DNA of 64,000 bases from Parafrankia irregularis (GTDB lineage: Bacteria > Actinomycetota > Actinomycetes > Frankiales > Frankiaceae): positions 186,001 to 250,000 of the forward strand of contig NZ_FAOZ01000001.1 in the NCBI RefSeq assembly GCF_001536285.1. Direction: 5' to 3'. Made by a program: the position numbers and the translations under genes. Under the pieces are notes generated by a model. That model was not told the origin of the DNA. It saw nothing but the letters and a program-made list of their open reading frames with translations, and searched no databases. The first letter of the stretch is position 1. Each line of letters opens with the position of its first letter. Positions 31,935 to 40,623 of this stretch are shown piece by piece.

Positions 31935-34577
31935 TCAGGGCCGAAGCAGCCAGGTGTCCTTGGAACCGCCCCCGCGCGAGGAGTTGACGATCAGGCTGCC
32001 GACCGGCGCGACTCGGCTGAGCGCCGCCGGGGCGACGATCGTCTCCCGCCCGGCGTAGACGAAAGCCCGCAGATCCACCGCACAGGGCGCGAGCTCGCCG
32101 TCCACCCAGGTCGGGTGAGTCGACAGTGACACGACCTCCTGGCCGATCCAGCCCCGCGGGTCGGCCAGGATGCCCGCGCGGGCCTGGGCCAGTTCCGCGG
32201 GCTCGGCGGCCGGGCCGATCACGACACCAGCGCCGCCGTAGCCGTCGACGGGCTTGACGACCAGCCGGTCGAGGTTCTCCAGGACGTGGTCGCGTTGGTC
32301 GGGGTCCCCGCAGACGTAGGTCGGGACATCATCGAGGAGGGGCTGCTCACCCAGGTAATAGGTGATCATCCGGGCGACGAAGGCGTACACCACCTTGTCG
32401 TCGGCGACGCCGTTGCCCAGCGCGTTCGCCAGCGCCAGCGTGCCCGCGCGGACGGCCCGCAGCAGACCCGGCCCGAGCGGCGCCCCGTCCGCGCCGGGCA
32501 GCCCGAGCAGCTCGTCCTCGTCGACCCGCCGGTACAGGACGTCGACACGCCGGCGCCGGCCCCGGCCACCCGGCACGGCGTACAGGATGTCGTCGTCGAC
32601 CAGGATGTCCGTCGGGGTCAACAGCGGCACCCCCATCTCCTCGGCGAGGAAGGTGTGCTCGTAGTAGGCCGAGTCCCGCGGCCCGGTGGTGAGCACGGCC
32701 ACCGCGGGCTCGCCGTGCACCGCCGGCGGCGCCGCGGCGACCAGTGCCTCGTGCAGAAGTGCGGGCACCGTGCTGACGCTCAGGATGGCACCCGGTGGGC
32801 TGAGCTCGGGCAACGCCGCACGCGTCAGCTGCCGGGCCTCGATCGCGTAGGCGACCCCGGAGGGCACCCGCAGGTTGTCCTCCAGCACGAGCCATCCCCC
32901 GTCGCCGCCGCGGACGAGATCGATGCCTGCCACCGTCGCCCGGGCCCCACCGGACAGCGGTGCGCCGTCGCGGGACAGCACCCGACCGGTGTGCCGCAGA
33001 CCTGGGGAGTCGTTGACCACCCACGGCGGGATGACGCCGTCGGCGACCGCGGCCCGTTCGGAGTACGTGTCGCGCAGGAAGGCCTCCAGCGCCCGTACCC
33101 GCTGGGTCAGCCCGGCCTGCAGCCGCTCCCAGTCGGCCGCGGCGACGATCCGTGGCACCAGGTCAAACGGGAACGGGCGTTGCTCGCCGTCGACGCGGAA
33201 GACCACGCCGCGTTCCACCTGCTCGCCCTGCATGGCCTCGCCGCGCTCCGCGAGCACGGCCGGCCCCAGGCGTTCCAGGGCACGCGCGACGGCGCGGTAC
33301 GCGGGCCGCACACCCTCATCGACCGACATGACCTCGTCGAACCCGGTCGGCCGGTACTGGCCGAGGAGGGAGCGCGCGGCCCGGGCCGCCGGCGGCGGCA
33401 ACGCCACGGCGCCACCGACACCAGCAGCAGCACCAGCACTGCCGCGGGTGCCGACCCCATCGAACGGATCCGTCGCCGCGGGCGGCGACTCGCGGGTCTC
33501 GGTCAGCAGCAGGTCGGCCACATCCGTCAGCAGCCCACGGCGGGCGTGGGCCCGGCGCTGGCGGGAGGCGGCGCTGCCGTGCCCGACCGCGGCTTCGGCC
33601 AGATGCCCCACCAGCTCCCAGTCTCCGAGCTGCTCGAGCTCGGGACGCACCTCGGCCAGCAGCCGCCGCAGCAGCTGCTCCGCCGGCACGCTGCCGGCGC
33701 CGGACGTGTCGACCAGGTCGCCCTCGATACCGGAGCGGGCCGCCCGCCAGGTGGCCGCCCGCAGCAGCTCGCCGCGGGGCGGTGGCGCCGGGTCGCCTGC
33801 CGTGACGGAGTCGATCGCCCGGCACACCAGCGCTCGGAACAGACCGGCGATCAGGATCACGGTGTCCACATCCGGGCAGGCGTCACAGATGCGCAGCTCG
33901 ACCGTGGGCAGGTGCGCCGAGGGCCGGATGTCGAAATAGACCATTCCGGGGTCGCTGATGACACCGGTCTTGACCAGGTCCGCCACCAGCTGGTCGTATT
34001 CCGCGGCGGTCTGGAAGGGGCCGGCGACGCCGGCGGTGGGCCATCGCTGCCAGACCATCGTCCGCATGCTCGCGTAGCCGCTGTCCTCGCCGTTCCAGAA
34101 CGGTGAGGAGGCCGAGAGCGCGAGCAGCATCGGCAGCCACGGTGCCACCCAGGAGGTGACCGCCATCGCCAGGTCCCGATCAGCCACGTCGACGTGGACC
34201 TGAGCGCCGCAGATGAGCTGCTCGCGGGCGAGGAGCTGGTATTCCTCCGCCATCTGCAGGTATCGCGGGTCCGGCGAGACGTCGTGGGCCTGGGTGGAGA
34301 TCGGCACGGTCCCGGCGCCCGCCGGGCCCAGGCCGAGTGGCTCCGCGACGGCGGCGAGGCGACGACGCAGGTCGACCAGGTCCGCCCGCAGGTCCGCCAG
34401 GTCGGTACACGGCCTGCTGTTCGTCTCGACGACGGACTTCAGCAGCTCCTGGGAGAACTGGTCGTCGGGGAGCCCACGCAGTATCTCGGCGGCCCGCGGA
34501 ACAAGTCGCCGTGTTTCGAGATCGAGGATGTGAAATTCTTCTTCTACACCGACCGCCGCAATCCGCGCGTCGCTCAT
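31935..34577 (-). CDS. GCS2 glutamate-cysteine ligase-like / circularly permuted ATP-grasp fusion
   Basis: 880 residues in two enzyme modules. Residues 1-370 are a GCS2 (YbdK/EgtA-like) gamma-glutamyl ligase: VGVEEEFHILDLETRRLVPRA, ELLKSVVETNSRPC, ICGAQVHVDVAD, YFDIRPSAHLPTVELRICDACPD. From about 405 on is a type-2 circularly permuted ATP-grasp domain: GQYRPTGFDEVMSVDEGVRPAY, FPFDLVPRIV, FLRDTYSERAAVADG, GWLVLEDNLRVPSGVAYAIEAR, VVLTT-type loops, DDKVVYAFVARMITYYLGE, LVVKPVDGYGGAGVVIG and GSLIVNSSRGGGSKDTW. Both normally form amide bonds using ATP. It is the first gene of a run that continues into an amidotransferase, a peptidase and an acetyltransferase, pointing to synthesis of a modified small peptide. 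Confidence 0.88.
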   Translation of the reverse strand: MSDARIAAVGVEEEFHILDLETRRLVPRAAEILRGLPDDQFSQELLKSVVETNSRPCTDLADLRADLVDLRRRLAAVAEPLGLGPAGAGTVPISTQAHDVSPDPRYLQMAEEYQLLAREQLICGAQVHVDVADRDLAMAVTSWVAPWLPMLLALSASSPFWNGEDSGYASMRTMVWQRWPTAGVAGPFQTAAEYDQLVADLVKTGVISDPGMVYFDIRPSAHLPTVELRICDACPDVDTVILIAGLFRALVCRAIDSVTAGDPAPPPRGELLRAATWRAARSGIEGDLVDTSGAGSVPAEQLLRRLLAEVRPELEQLGDWELVGHLAEAAVGHGSAASRQRRAHARRGLLTDVADLLLTETRESPPAATDPFDGVGTRGSAGAAAGVGGAVALPPPAARAARSLLGQYRPTGFDEVMSVDEGVRPAYRAVARALERLGPAVLAERGEAMQGEQVERGVVFRVDGEQRPFPFDLVPRIVAAADWERLQAGLTQRVRALEAFLRDTYSERAAVADGVIPPWVVNDSPGLRHTGRVLSRDGAPLSGGARATVAGIDLVRGGDGGWLVLEDNLRVPSGVAYAIEARQLTRAALPELSPPGAILSVSTVPALLHEALVAAAPPAVHGEPAVAVLTTGPRDSAYYEHTFLAEEMGVPLLTPTDILVDDDILYAVPGGRGRRRRVDVLYRRVDEDELLGLPGADGAPLGPGLLRAVRAGTLALANALGNGVADDKVVYAFVARMITYYLGEQPLLDDVPTYVCGDPDQRDHVLENLDRLVVKPVDGYGGAGVVIGPAAEPAELAQARAGILADPRGWIGQEVVSLSTHPTWVDGELAPCAVDLRAFVYAGRETIVAPAALSRVAPVGSLIVNSSRGGGSKDTWLLRP

Positions 34578-35028
34578 GAATACCTACACTAGGGCCGACG
34601 GGTTACGGGGATATGTCCTGGGCGTATCACCGCTGCTCACCCGGGCCCGATTTATTCCGGGCGGGATGTCATGATTTGTCATGCCGCACAGATGAATCCC
34701 ACGCACCGGAATCCTCGGCTCCACGGGCACCCCGCGGCCTCGCCTGTTCACATCGGGCCTGTTCACAGTCGGCTCCGAACCTGTTCGGGCGCGGTCCACC
34801 ACGCATGGCGGATTCCATGCGGGCCAGATCCGCGGACGGCCACCCTGCCCCCGCTGCACAGCGGGCAGGGACGACGCCTGCGTGCCGGCCAGGGCAAGCC
34901 GCAGCCACCGCCAGCACGCCTCCCCTACCCGCAGAGAACCAGTTTAAACCGTGACTAATCGCCCTAATCGAGCCTCGGATCGTCAGGCGGCTGATAGCGC
35001 CACAGGCACCGGGCAGCCACCCGTCCGG

Positions 35029-35061
35029 GGACGGAACGAGGACGGAACGAGGACGGAACGA
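35029..35061. repeat. Three perfect 11-bp tandem repeats
   Basis: ggacggaacga occurs three times head to tail in non-coding DNA, 91 bp from the dyad at 35126. Confidence 0.85.
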
Positions 35062-35125
35062 CCCATCGGTCACCATCCGAGTCCGACCGGCACGAGCCCA
35101 CCAGGACGGCCGTCGGGGTACGCGC

Positions 35126-35154
35126 CACGATCTCGATCGGGGATCGAGATCGTG
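35126..35154. other. Perfect 13-bp inverted repeat
   Basis: CACGATCTCGATC-GGG-GATCGAGATCGTG: thirteen perfectly paired bases around a three-base loop, 128 bp past the oxyR stop. It may be a terminator without a T-run or a protein-binding dyad. Confidence 0.75.
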
Positions 35155-35282
35155 AGGCGGTGGCGGGAATCGGCACATCAGAAATCGCGACAACCGAAGA
35201 CGTCCGCCGGCGAGGAGAGAATCCGAAGGAAAACCACGCAGACGGAGACGAAATCCGTTGCCGGCGATACCCCCCGGATGCG

Positions 35283-36230
35283 TCAGGAACCCGCCGTCAG
35301 CGCCGCCGGTGTCACCGGCAGGCCGGTTCCCGGCAGCGCCGCACGGATCTCGGCGGCGAGCAGACTCCATTCGGCCACCCGGGCGGACGTCGCCCGATAC
35401 GCGAGACCGATCCGCCGGCGGGGCGCCGGGGTGCAGAAGGTCGCCGTCGCGAGGCCGCGCCCCTCCCCCACCTCGACACCCACCGCGGCCGCGGGAACCA
35501 GCGTGAGCCCCAGCCCGCCGGCGACCATCTGCACGATCGTCGACAGGCTCGCGGCACGCAACGCGCTGCGCTCCCGCGCCCCCGCCTCCCGGCACACGTC
35601 GAGAGCCTGGGCCCGGAAGCAGTGCCCGTCCTCCAGCAGCAGCAGCTCCTGGCCACCGAGCGCGGCCACCGGCAGCCCGTCCCCGCCGGCCATCGGATGA
35701 TCCACCGGTGTCACCAGGACGAAATCCTCGTCGTAGAGCGGCAGCTCGGCGACTCCGGGCTCGTCGGTCGGCAGCGCGAGCAACGCCAGGTCGAGCGCAC
35801 CGCCACGCAGCTCCTCCAGCAGCGCCGCGGTCTGGGCCTCCCGCAGCCTCGGGCTCGCCTGCGGCCGCTGGGCGCGCAGCAGTGGGAGCAGGCGGGGCAG
35901 CAGATAGGGCGCCACGGTGGGGATGACCCCGAGCCGGATATCACCCGACAGCGGTGCCTGAGCACGCACCGCGACCTGCGCGATGTCGTCCACCGCCCCG
36001 AGGACCCCACGGGCCCGCGCGACGATCTCCTCCCCGACCGTCGTCAGCAGCACACTGCGGGTGGTGCGCTCGACGAGCTGGATGCCGAGCGTGCGCTCCA
36101 GCGCCGCCACCGCGCTCGACAGAGTGGGCTGACTGACGTGCAGCGAGGCCGCCGCCCGACCGAAGTGCCGGTGATCCGCCACACCCACCAGCGCCCGGAG
36201 TTGGGCGAGGGTGGGCTGAGGTTGAGCCAT
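35283..36230 (-). CDS. oxyR: LysR-family peroxide regulator OxyR
   Basis: 315 residues. The N-terminal winged HTH reads PTLAQLRALVGVADHRHFGRAAASLHVSQPTLSSAVAALERTLGIQLVERTTRSVLLTTVGEEIVARAR, and the rest is a periplasmic-binding-like sensor domain. Two Cys fit the redox pair of OxyR: the one in LLEDGHCFRAQALDVCREAG and the second four or five turns on, matching the C-x8-C spacing of actinobacterial OxyR. It is divergent from ahpC-ahpD with 112 bp between starts, the classic OxyR arrangement. In the reduced or oxidised form it would control that operon and itself. Confidence 0.9.
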   Translation of the reverse strand: MAQPQPTLAQLRALVGVADHRHFGRAAASLHVSQPTLSSAVAALERTLGIQLVERTTRSVLLTTVGEEIVARARGVLGAVDDIAQVAVRAQAPLSGDIRLGVIPTVAPYLLPRLLPLLRAQRPQASPRLREAQTAALLEELRGGALDLALLALPTDEPGVAELPLYDEDFVLVTPVDHPMAGGDGLPVAALGGQELLLLEDGHCFRAQALDVCREAGARERSALRAASLSTIVQMVAGGLGLTLVPAAAVGVEVGEGRGLATATFCTPAPRRRIGLAYRATSARVAEWSLLAAEIRAALPGTGLPVTPAALTAGS

Positions 36231-36259
36231 AGCCTAAAGCTATCAGATTCCCCAAATCT
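36229..36259. promoter_or_regulatory. Candidate OxyR-binding dyads in the oxyR-ahpC intergenic region
   Basis: Two adjacent small dyads, ATAGC-N5-GCTAT at 36229-36243 and AGATT-N5-AATCT at 36245-36259, begin at the oxyR start codon. The first satisfies the LysR T-N11-A rule. Binding is inferred from position. Confidence 0.45.
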
Positions 36260-36342
36260 TTCGATTTCCCTTCTGAGTAGACGGTCGCAAGAGTGGAGCC
36301 CGTCGCCCCACCCCGGGGCACCAGAGACAGGAGATCGTTCGA

Positions 36343-36903
36343 ATGCTGACCGTCGGCGACGTCTTCCCCGCCTACGACCTGACCGGGGTCGTCTCCCTGA
36401 ACCCGGACACGGCGTTCGTGCAGGAGACCTCCAGCAGCCGTCCGGGCCAGTGGCGCGTCGTGTTCTTCTGGCCGAAGGACTTCACCTTCGTCTGCCCGAC
36501 CGAGATAGCCGCGTTCGGCCGGCTCAACAGCGAGTTCGCCGACCGTGACGCGCAGATCCTCGGCGTGTCGACGGACAACGAGTACGTCCACCTCGCCTGG
36601 CGGCAGAGCCACGAGGACCTGCGCGAGCTGCCGTTCCCGATGCTGTCGGACATCAAGCGCGAGCTGACCCAGGCCTGCGGCGTGCTCGGGGACGACGGTG
36701 TGGCACAGCGGGCGACCTTCATCATCGACCCGGACGGCGTCGTCCAGTTCGTGATGGTCACCGCGGGCAGCGTCGGCCGCAACCCGGCCGAGGTGCTGCG
36801 GGTGCTCGACGCCCTGCAGACCGACGAACTGTGCCCGTGCAACTGGCAGAAGGGCGAGGCCACGCTCGGCGGTGGCAAGGCCCCCGCGGAGGTCGCGGCC
36901 TGA
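36343..36903 (+). CDS. ahpC: Alkyl hydroperoxide reductase subunit AhpC (peroxiredoxin)
   Basis: 186 residues of the typical 2-Cys peroxiredoxin Ahp[19 protein letters not shown] carries the peroxidatic Cys, [19 protein letters not shown] and [18 protein letters not shown] follow, and [15 protein letters not shown] holds the resolving Cys. It reduces peroxides and peroxynitrite in the cytoplasm. GGAG lies nine bases before the ATG. The stop overlaps the AhpD start by one base (TGATG). No AhpF is present, so AhpD should be the reductant, as in mycobacteria. Confidence 0.97.
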   Translation: MLTVGDVFPAYDLTGVVSLNPDTAFVQETSSSRPGQWRVVFFWPKDFTFVCPTEIAAFGRLNSEFADRDAQILGVSTDNEYVHLAWRQSHEDLRELPFPMLSDIKRELTQACGVLGDDGVAQRATFIIDPDGVVQFVMVTAGSVGRNPAEVLRVLDALQTDELCPCNWQKGEATLGGGKAPAEVAA

Positions 36904-37442
36904 TGGGGGTGGCTCGCCTTCGGGAGCTGCTTCCCGACTACGCCAAGGACATCCGGCTCAACCTCGGTTCGGTGACGTCGCAGTCCAACCTGAGCCCCCA
37001 GCAGCTGTGGGGAACGGTGCTGGCCTCCGCGATCGCCAGCCGCGGCCGCACCGCACTGGCGGAGCTGGAGGCCGAGGCCCAGGCGTTCCTCACCCCCGAG
37101 GCCGCGACCGCCGCCCGCACCGCCGCGGCGCTCATGGCCATGAACAACATCTACTACCGGACGATGCATCTGCTGGAGGACAAGGAGTACTCCAGGCTGC
37201 GGGCCGGGCTGCGGATGAACGCCATCGCCAACCCGGGCGTCGACAAGGTCGACTTCGAGCTCTGGTCGCTGGCCGTCTCGGCCGTGAACGGCTGCGGTAT
37301 GTGCCTCACCGCCCACGAGCAGGAGCTACGCAAGCGGGACGTCTCCCGGGAGGTCATCCAGGACGCGATCCGGGTGGCCTCGGTCGTCCACGCCGCGGCG
37401 GTGACCATCGAGGCACACGAACAGGTCGCCGCGGCGACCTGA
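36903..37442 (+). CDS. ahpD: Alkyl hydroperoxide reductase AhpD
   Basis: 179 residues. AhpD is an all-helical CxxC protein that links lipoamide-type reductants to AhpC. Seen here are [70 protein letters not shown] and the active site [18 protein letters not shown] (C-x2-C, with the conserved Glu/His). The ATG overlaps the AhpC stop, so translation is coupled. Confidence 0.96.
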   Translation: MGVARLRELLPDYAKDIRLNLGSVTSQSNLSPQQLWGTVLASAIASRGRTALAELEAEAQAFLTPEAATAARTAAALMAMNNIYYRTMHLLEDKEYSRLRAGLRMNAIANPGVDKVDFELWSLAVSAVNGCGMCLTAHEQELRKRDVSREVIQDAIRVASVVHAAAVTIEAHEQVAAAT

Positions 37443-37522
37443 CACAGGCCCAGCGGCCCACCCGGAAAGAACGGCCGGCGCAGCAGGCCCTGCAGGACAG
37501 CAGGCCCTGCAGGTTCGCATGA

Positions 37523-37561
37523 GGCCCGGCGTCGCGGTGGCACCGACCGCGACGCCGGGCC
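37523..37561 (+). terminator. Strong hairpin downstream of ahpCD
   Basis: GGCCCGGCGTCGCGGT and its exact reverse complement, 16 bp each, flank a seven-base loop 80 bp after the ahpD stop. No long T-run follows. It is probably the operon terminator. Confidence 0.7.
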
Positions 37562-38189
37562 CGTTCGCGTTCCGCGGCACATCAACGGCCAACGGCCCGG
37601 GTGCGACACGCCGACGACGGAGGCACCCTGAGTGCCGCGACGCGCCGAGAGCGGAGTGGCTACCGAAATCGTTCTCCGATCCAGGCAGCCACGCAACGCG
37701 ACCCTGTGTGATTGCGTGGCTTCGGCGGCGACGTCGCCGACGCCGCTCGACCATCGGCCACCCACAGTCGATGAATGCCGGTCGGCATGTGGATCCGGGG
37801 CCGAGCACTCTCCCGGGAACGCACCGGGAGCCGGGCGGCGACCATTGCGATCTCGCCACTTTGAGTAACGACGCGGCCGTATTACGCCAAGCCATTTGTG
37901 GTTTACACCGTGGTCTGATTCTCCCCAGCCCATCCAACCCAGTCCATCTGATGCCACAATGCAACTTCACAAGCACGCCTTGTAGTCAGGGCCTTGTAGT
38001 CGTCGTCGGGTTTCGATCGCTCGGCGCCCACGGTGGTGTCCGCCAGGCCAGTCGGACGTCATCGCGGGCGCGCCAGAACCTCCGGCGCGGCCGTTGCTCA
38101 ACGACGAGCGTGGACATGGACACCGCCAATGCGGCCGGCCGCGTCAACCCGCGGATGCCGGTGGCATGAGGAACTGGGGGAGCACCGTC
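37562..38189. other. Intergenic region, no gene seen
   Basis: About 630 bp before the FadR-type regulator. It holds one inverted repeat, GCCACGCAA-N15-TTGCGTGGC (37688-37720), and a short self-complementary GGCGACGTCGCC nearby. No frame has convincing protein character. Confidence 0.4.
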
Positions 38190-39014
38190 ATGGCGTTACT
38201 GAATCCGGCCAACATCAGTGCAGTGCGCGGAGGGCATGCGCTGCGCGTACCCCGGCGCGGCAGCGAATCCGCCGCAGCGGGAGCAGCCGACGGAACAGGC
38301 GCCGGGTCGGCGGGCCCACCGCGCATCGGCCCGCTGCCCGAGAACAAGGTCGGGCAGCAGGTGCGGGTACCCAAGACCGCCGAGCTCGTCGCAGCCCAGC
38401 TCCGCCGCCAGATCGTCCGCGGCGAGCTCGTCGAAGGCGACGCGCTGCCCCCCGAAGCCGTCCTCATGGAGCAGTTCGGCGTCTCCCGCCCCACCCTGCG
38501 CGAGGCGTTCCGCGTCCTCGAATCCGAGGCGCTCATCTCCGTCCGCCGCGGCGCCCACGGCGGTGCCCGCGTCCACACTCCCGACGGTCAGGTCGCCGCA
38601 CGCTACGCGGGCCTCGTCCTCGAACACCGCCACACCACTCTCGCCGACGTCCACACGGCCCACACCCTGCTCGAACCCGCGGCCGTCCGCCTGCTTGCGA
38701 CCCACCACACCGACGCCACGCTCACGGCCCTGCACACGGCCCTCACCCATCCCGACCCCGCCCACTTCCACCACCAGCTCCTCGAGCACGCCGGCAACCA
38801 GACCCTCACCATGATCGCCGGGATGCTCCGCCACATCCTCGACACCCACACACCACCCCCGCACCCCGCGCCTCACAACCACCACGACCACACCCACCTG
38901 CTCGACCTCATCGCGCATCACGACCCCGACGCCGCCGAAACCCACTGGCGCACCCACATCACGACCACACCCACCCAGCCCCCCACCATCGTCCTAGACC
39001 TTCTGGGCGAGTGA
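38190..39014 (+). CDS. GntR-family regulator, FadR/FCD type
   Basis: 274 residues. Residues ~60-130 are the winged HTH: TAELVAAQLRRQIVRGELVEGDALPPEAVLMEQFGVSRPTLREAFRVLESEALISVRRGAHGGARV. The C-terminal FCD ligand domain is all helical, unusually rich in His and Thr (LLEPAAVRLLATHHTD, FHHQLLEHAGNQTLTMIAGMLRHIL, LLDLIAHHDPDAAETHWRTHI). Its His residues suit the metal/carboxylate site of this family. The ATG at 38190 (MALLNPANISAV) has GGGGGAG seven bases upstream. The C-terminal codons are strongly C-biased. Ligand unknown; it may regulate acyl or organic-acid metabolism. Confidence 0.88.
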   Translation: MALLNPANISAVRGGHALRVPRRGSESAAAGAADGTGAGSAGPPRIGPLPENKVGQQVRVPKTAELVAAQLRRQIVRGELVEGDALPPEAVLMEQFGVSRPTLREAFRVLESEALISVRRGAHGGARVHTPDGQVAARYAGLVLEHRHTTLADVHTAHTLLEPAAVRLLATHHTDATLTALHTALTHPDPAHFHHQLLEHAGNQTLTMIAGMLRHILDTHTPPPHPAPHNHHDHTHLLDLIAHHDPDAAETHWRTHITTTPTQPPTIVLDLLGE

Positions 39015-39223
39015 CGATGCGGCGGCGGCCCCGCTGTGTCCCTGACCGGGCACTCTGGGCGCGCCGCCAGGCATCGCCTGTCACCGATCGGGAAGCAAAG
39101 GTGACAGAAACGGCAGAAAAACCGACCGACCGGCACAGACGGGTAGGACGGGAAACGTAACTGACAACAAGCTTTCATCAACCCTGATGGTTAAAGCTCC
39201 CGCTCCGGGTTAGCGTGTGCGCC

Positions 39224-39862
39224 ATGCCGCTGTCGGGACTTGCCTGGCAGACTCTCCCGGACGCGGGGGCGTTGGCCCTGGTAGATACCAGCTCACGGCG
39301 GGCCGCCGCGCTCGCCCGTCCCCATCCCCGTGAACTACCCATGATCGACGTCGTCGACATAGAGCGACTCGTCGTGGCATGGCTGTCAGTTCAGACCAGA
39401 TTTGCCGCCGAGCAACAGCTCGTCGAACGAGTGGAGGATGACCCCCATCGCACGATGACAGCACTGTCCTGGCTGCTGGCGATGTGGACGGTCACGATCC
39501 ACCTGCGGACGGGGCGCCCCCCGGCCGCGGTGGTCGCCGCGATGACCTATCGCCAGGTATGGCGTAGCCCGGAGGCTCCGGAGTCGGAGCGGGTCTGGGA
39601 GACGTTGACCGATCGAATCAGGTTGGGCACGCTGGCGGCGCTGACGTCCGACGCCGGTTCCGCGGTCGAGTTCCGCGCCAAGCTCGACAGCCCGCACGGC
39701 ATGGCCGCCGTCATGCTGCGCCATGCCCTCGGCGTGATGGCCAGCCTCGCCGAGGACATGCGAATGATCGGAGTCGACCCTCAGGACATGGCCGGCACGC
39801 TTGCCCTCTACACCATCGACCCGGATGGTCCGACCGCGCCGTGCTTCCGCCCGCTGGCCTGA
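39224..39862 (+). CDS. Hypothetical protein, about 212 aa
   Basis: I do not recognise a family. The sequence is a soluble, mostly helical protein: VVDIERLVVAWLSVQTRFAAEQQLVERVEDD, ALSWLLAMWTVTIHLRTGRPPAAVVAAMTYRQVW, FRAKLDSPHGMAAVMLRHALGVMASLAEDM. The conserved-looking Trp-rich middle suggests a real product. The first 40 residues (PLSGLAWQTLPDAGALALVDTSSRRAAAL) are less certain; an internal ATG at 39341 (MIDVVDIERL) is an alternative start. Its 3' end overlaps the 3' end of the opposite gene by about 55 bp. Confidence 0.6.
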   Translation: MPLSGLAWQTLPDAGALALVDTSSRRAAALARPHPRELPMIDVVDIERLVVAWLSVQTRFAAEQQLVERVEDDPHRTMTALSWLLAMWTVTIHLRTGRPPAAVVAAMTYRQVWRSPEAPESERVWETLTDRIRLGTLAALTSDAGSAVEFRAKLDSPHGMAAVMLRHALGVMASLAEDMRMIGVDPQDMAGTLALYTIDPDGPTAPCFRPLA

Positions 39863-40383
39863 ACAGGCAGGGCCCGGGCGGCACCACCCCGCGTGGCCGC
39901 CCGCCCGATGATCAGGCCGGCGGCAGCTCCCCAGGAGGGCCTGGCGATGCGCCCACGCCCGTTCCGGCCGGCGCCGCGTGCCACGGCGCCCCGCCTGCCG
40001 CCGACCCTGGCGGCTGCGGGCACCCGCCTGGCACGCGGCGCACCCACCGACGACCTGGGCGCGTCATGCGCCGCCGCACCGGTCGTGCCGGTCGTGCCCG
40101 TCAGGTCGGTCGTGCCGGGCTCGGGTGGCGCGAGGGCAGCGGCCCGGCCGGCCGCCTCCGGGCCGTCGATGTACACGGCGCTGGTCATCCCGCCGTGGCC
40201 GTGTATCGCCAAAAGTGACTGCATCGACGGGTAGATGGCGACGGATCCGTGGTCGGAGTTCCACCACAACACGCAGGTACCGTCCGGAGCCTGCACTCCG
40301 TAGGCCACCGCCCCGGTGCCCGAAACTCCGGACACATCTGTCTCTCGCTCCAGGTGAAACCGCCGGATCTGGCGAGCGGACAT
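39808..40383 (-). CDS. Hypothetical protein, 191 aa, with low-complexity C-terminus
   Basis: The first ~70 residues look conserved: MSARQIRRFHLERETDVSGVSGTG, VLWWNSDHGSVAIYPSMQSLLAIHGHGGMTSAVYIDG. This pattern (R-x-F-x-L-x-R-x2-D-x-[ST]-G-x-SG-x-G, ..., IHGHGG) is one I associate with small actinobacterial and phage proteins of unknown function. The start has AGGAGG nine bases upstream. From about residue 80 on the frame becomes Ala/Arg/Gly-rich and overlaps the convergent gene, so a frameshift or lost stop near 40140 is possible. No function can be assigned. Confidence 0.6.
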   Translation of the reverse strand: MSARQIRRFHLERETDVSGVSGTGAVAYGVQAPDGTCVLWWNSDHGSVAIYPSMQSLLAIHGHGGMTSAVYIDGPEAAGRAAALAPPEPGTTDLTGTTGTTGAAAHDAPRSSVGAPRARRVPAAARVGGRRGAVARGAGRNGRGRIARPSWGAAAGLIIGRAATRGGAARALPVQASGRKHGAVGPSGSMV

Positions 40384-40623
40384 GCTGGTCGACCTCCTCG
40401 CGGGTCACATCGCCGTACCGCTGGACGCTGCCCGCCACACCGACGACGACCGGCCAGCCGCCGGGAGAGTCGGCACCGGCCGGTCGGGTCACCGTAGCCG
40501 CCGTGATCGGGGGCGGTCATCTGATTGGCCGTCCACGACGGTGGCATCGCCGTCGCTCGACGCGTCATCGCAGGTGAACGGCAGCGTAGCGGCTGATCAG
40601 ACCACAGACGTTTCCTGCCGGGC

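Larger units (their letters stand above)
34578..35282. other. Intergenic region with repeats, no gene seen
   Basis: 705 bp between two leftward genes. I find no frame with protein-like composition. The stretch next to 34577 should hold the promoter of the ligase run (TAGTGT on the reverse strand is a weak -10 candidate). An 11-bp tandem repeat lies at 35029-35061 and a perfect dyad at 35126-35154. Confidence 0.45.

Noticed and set aside
35029-35061. The 11-bp tandem repeat as a CRISPR array
   Set aside because: The units are directly adjacent with no spacers, and no cas genes are present.
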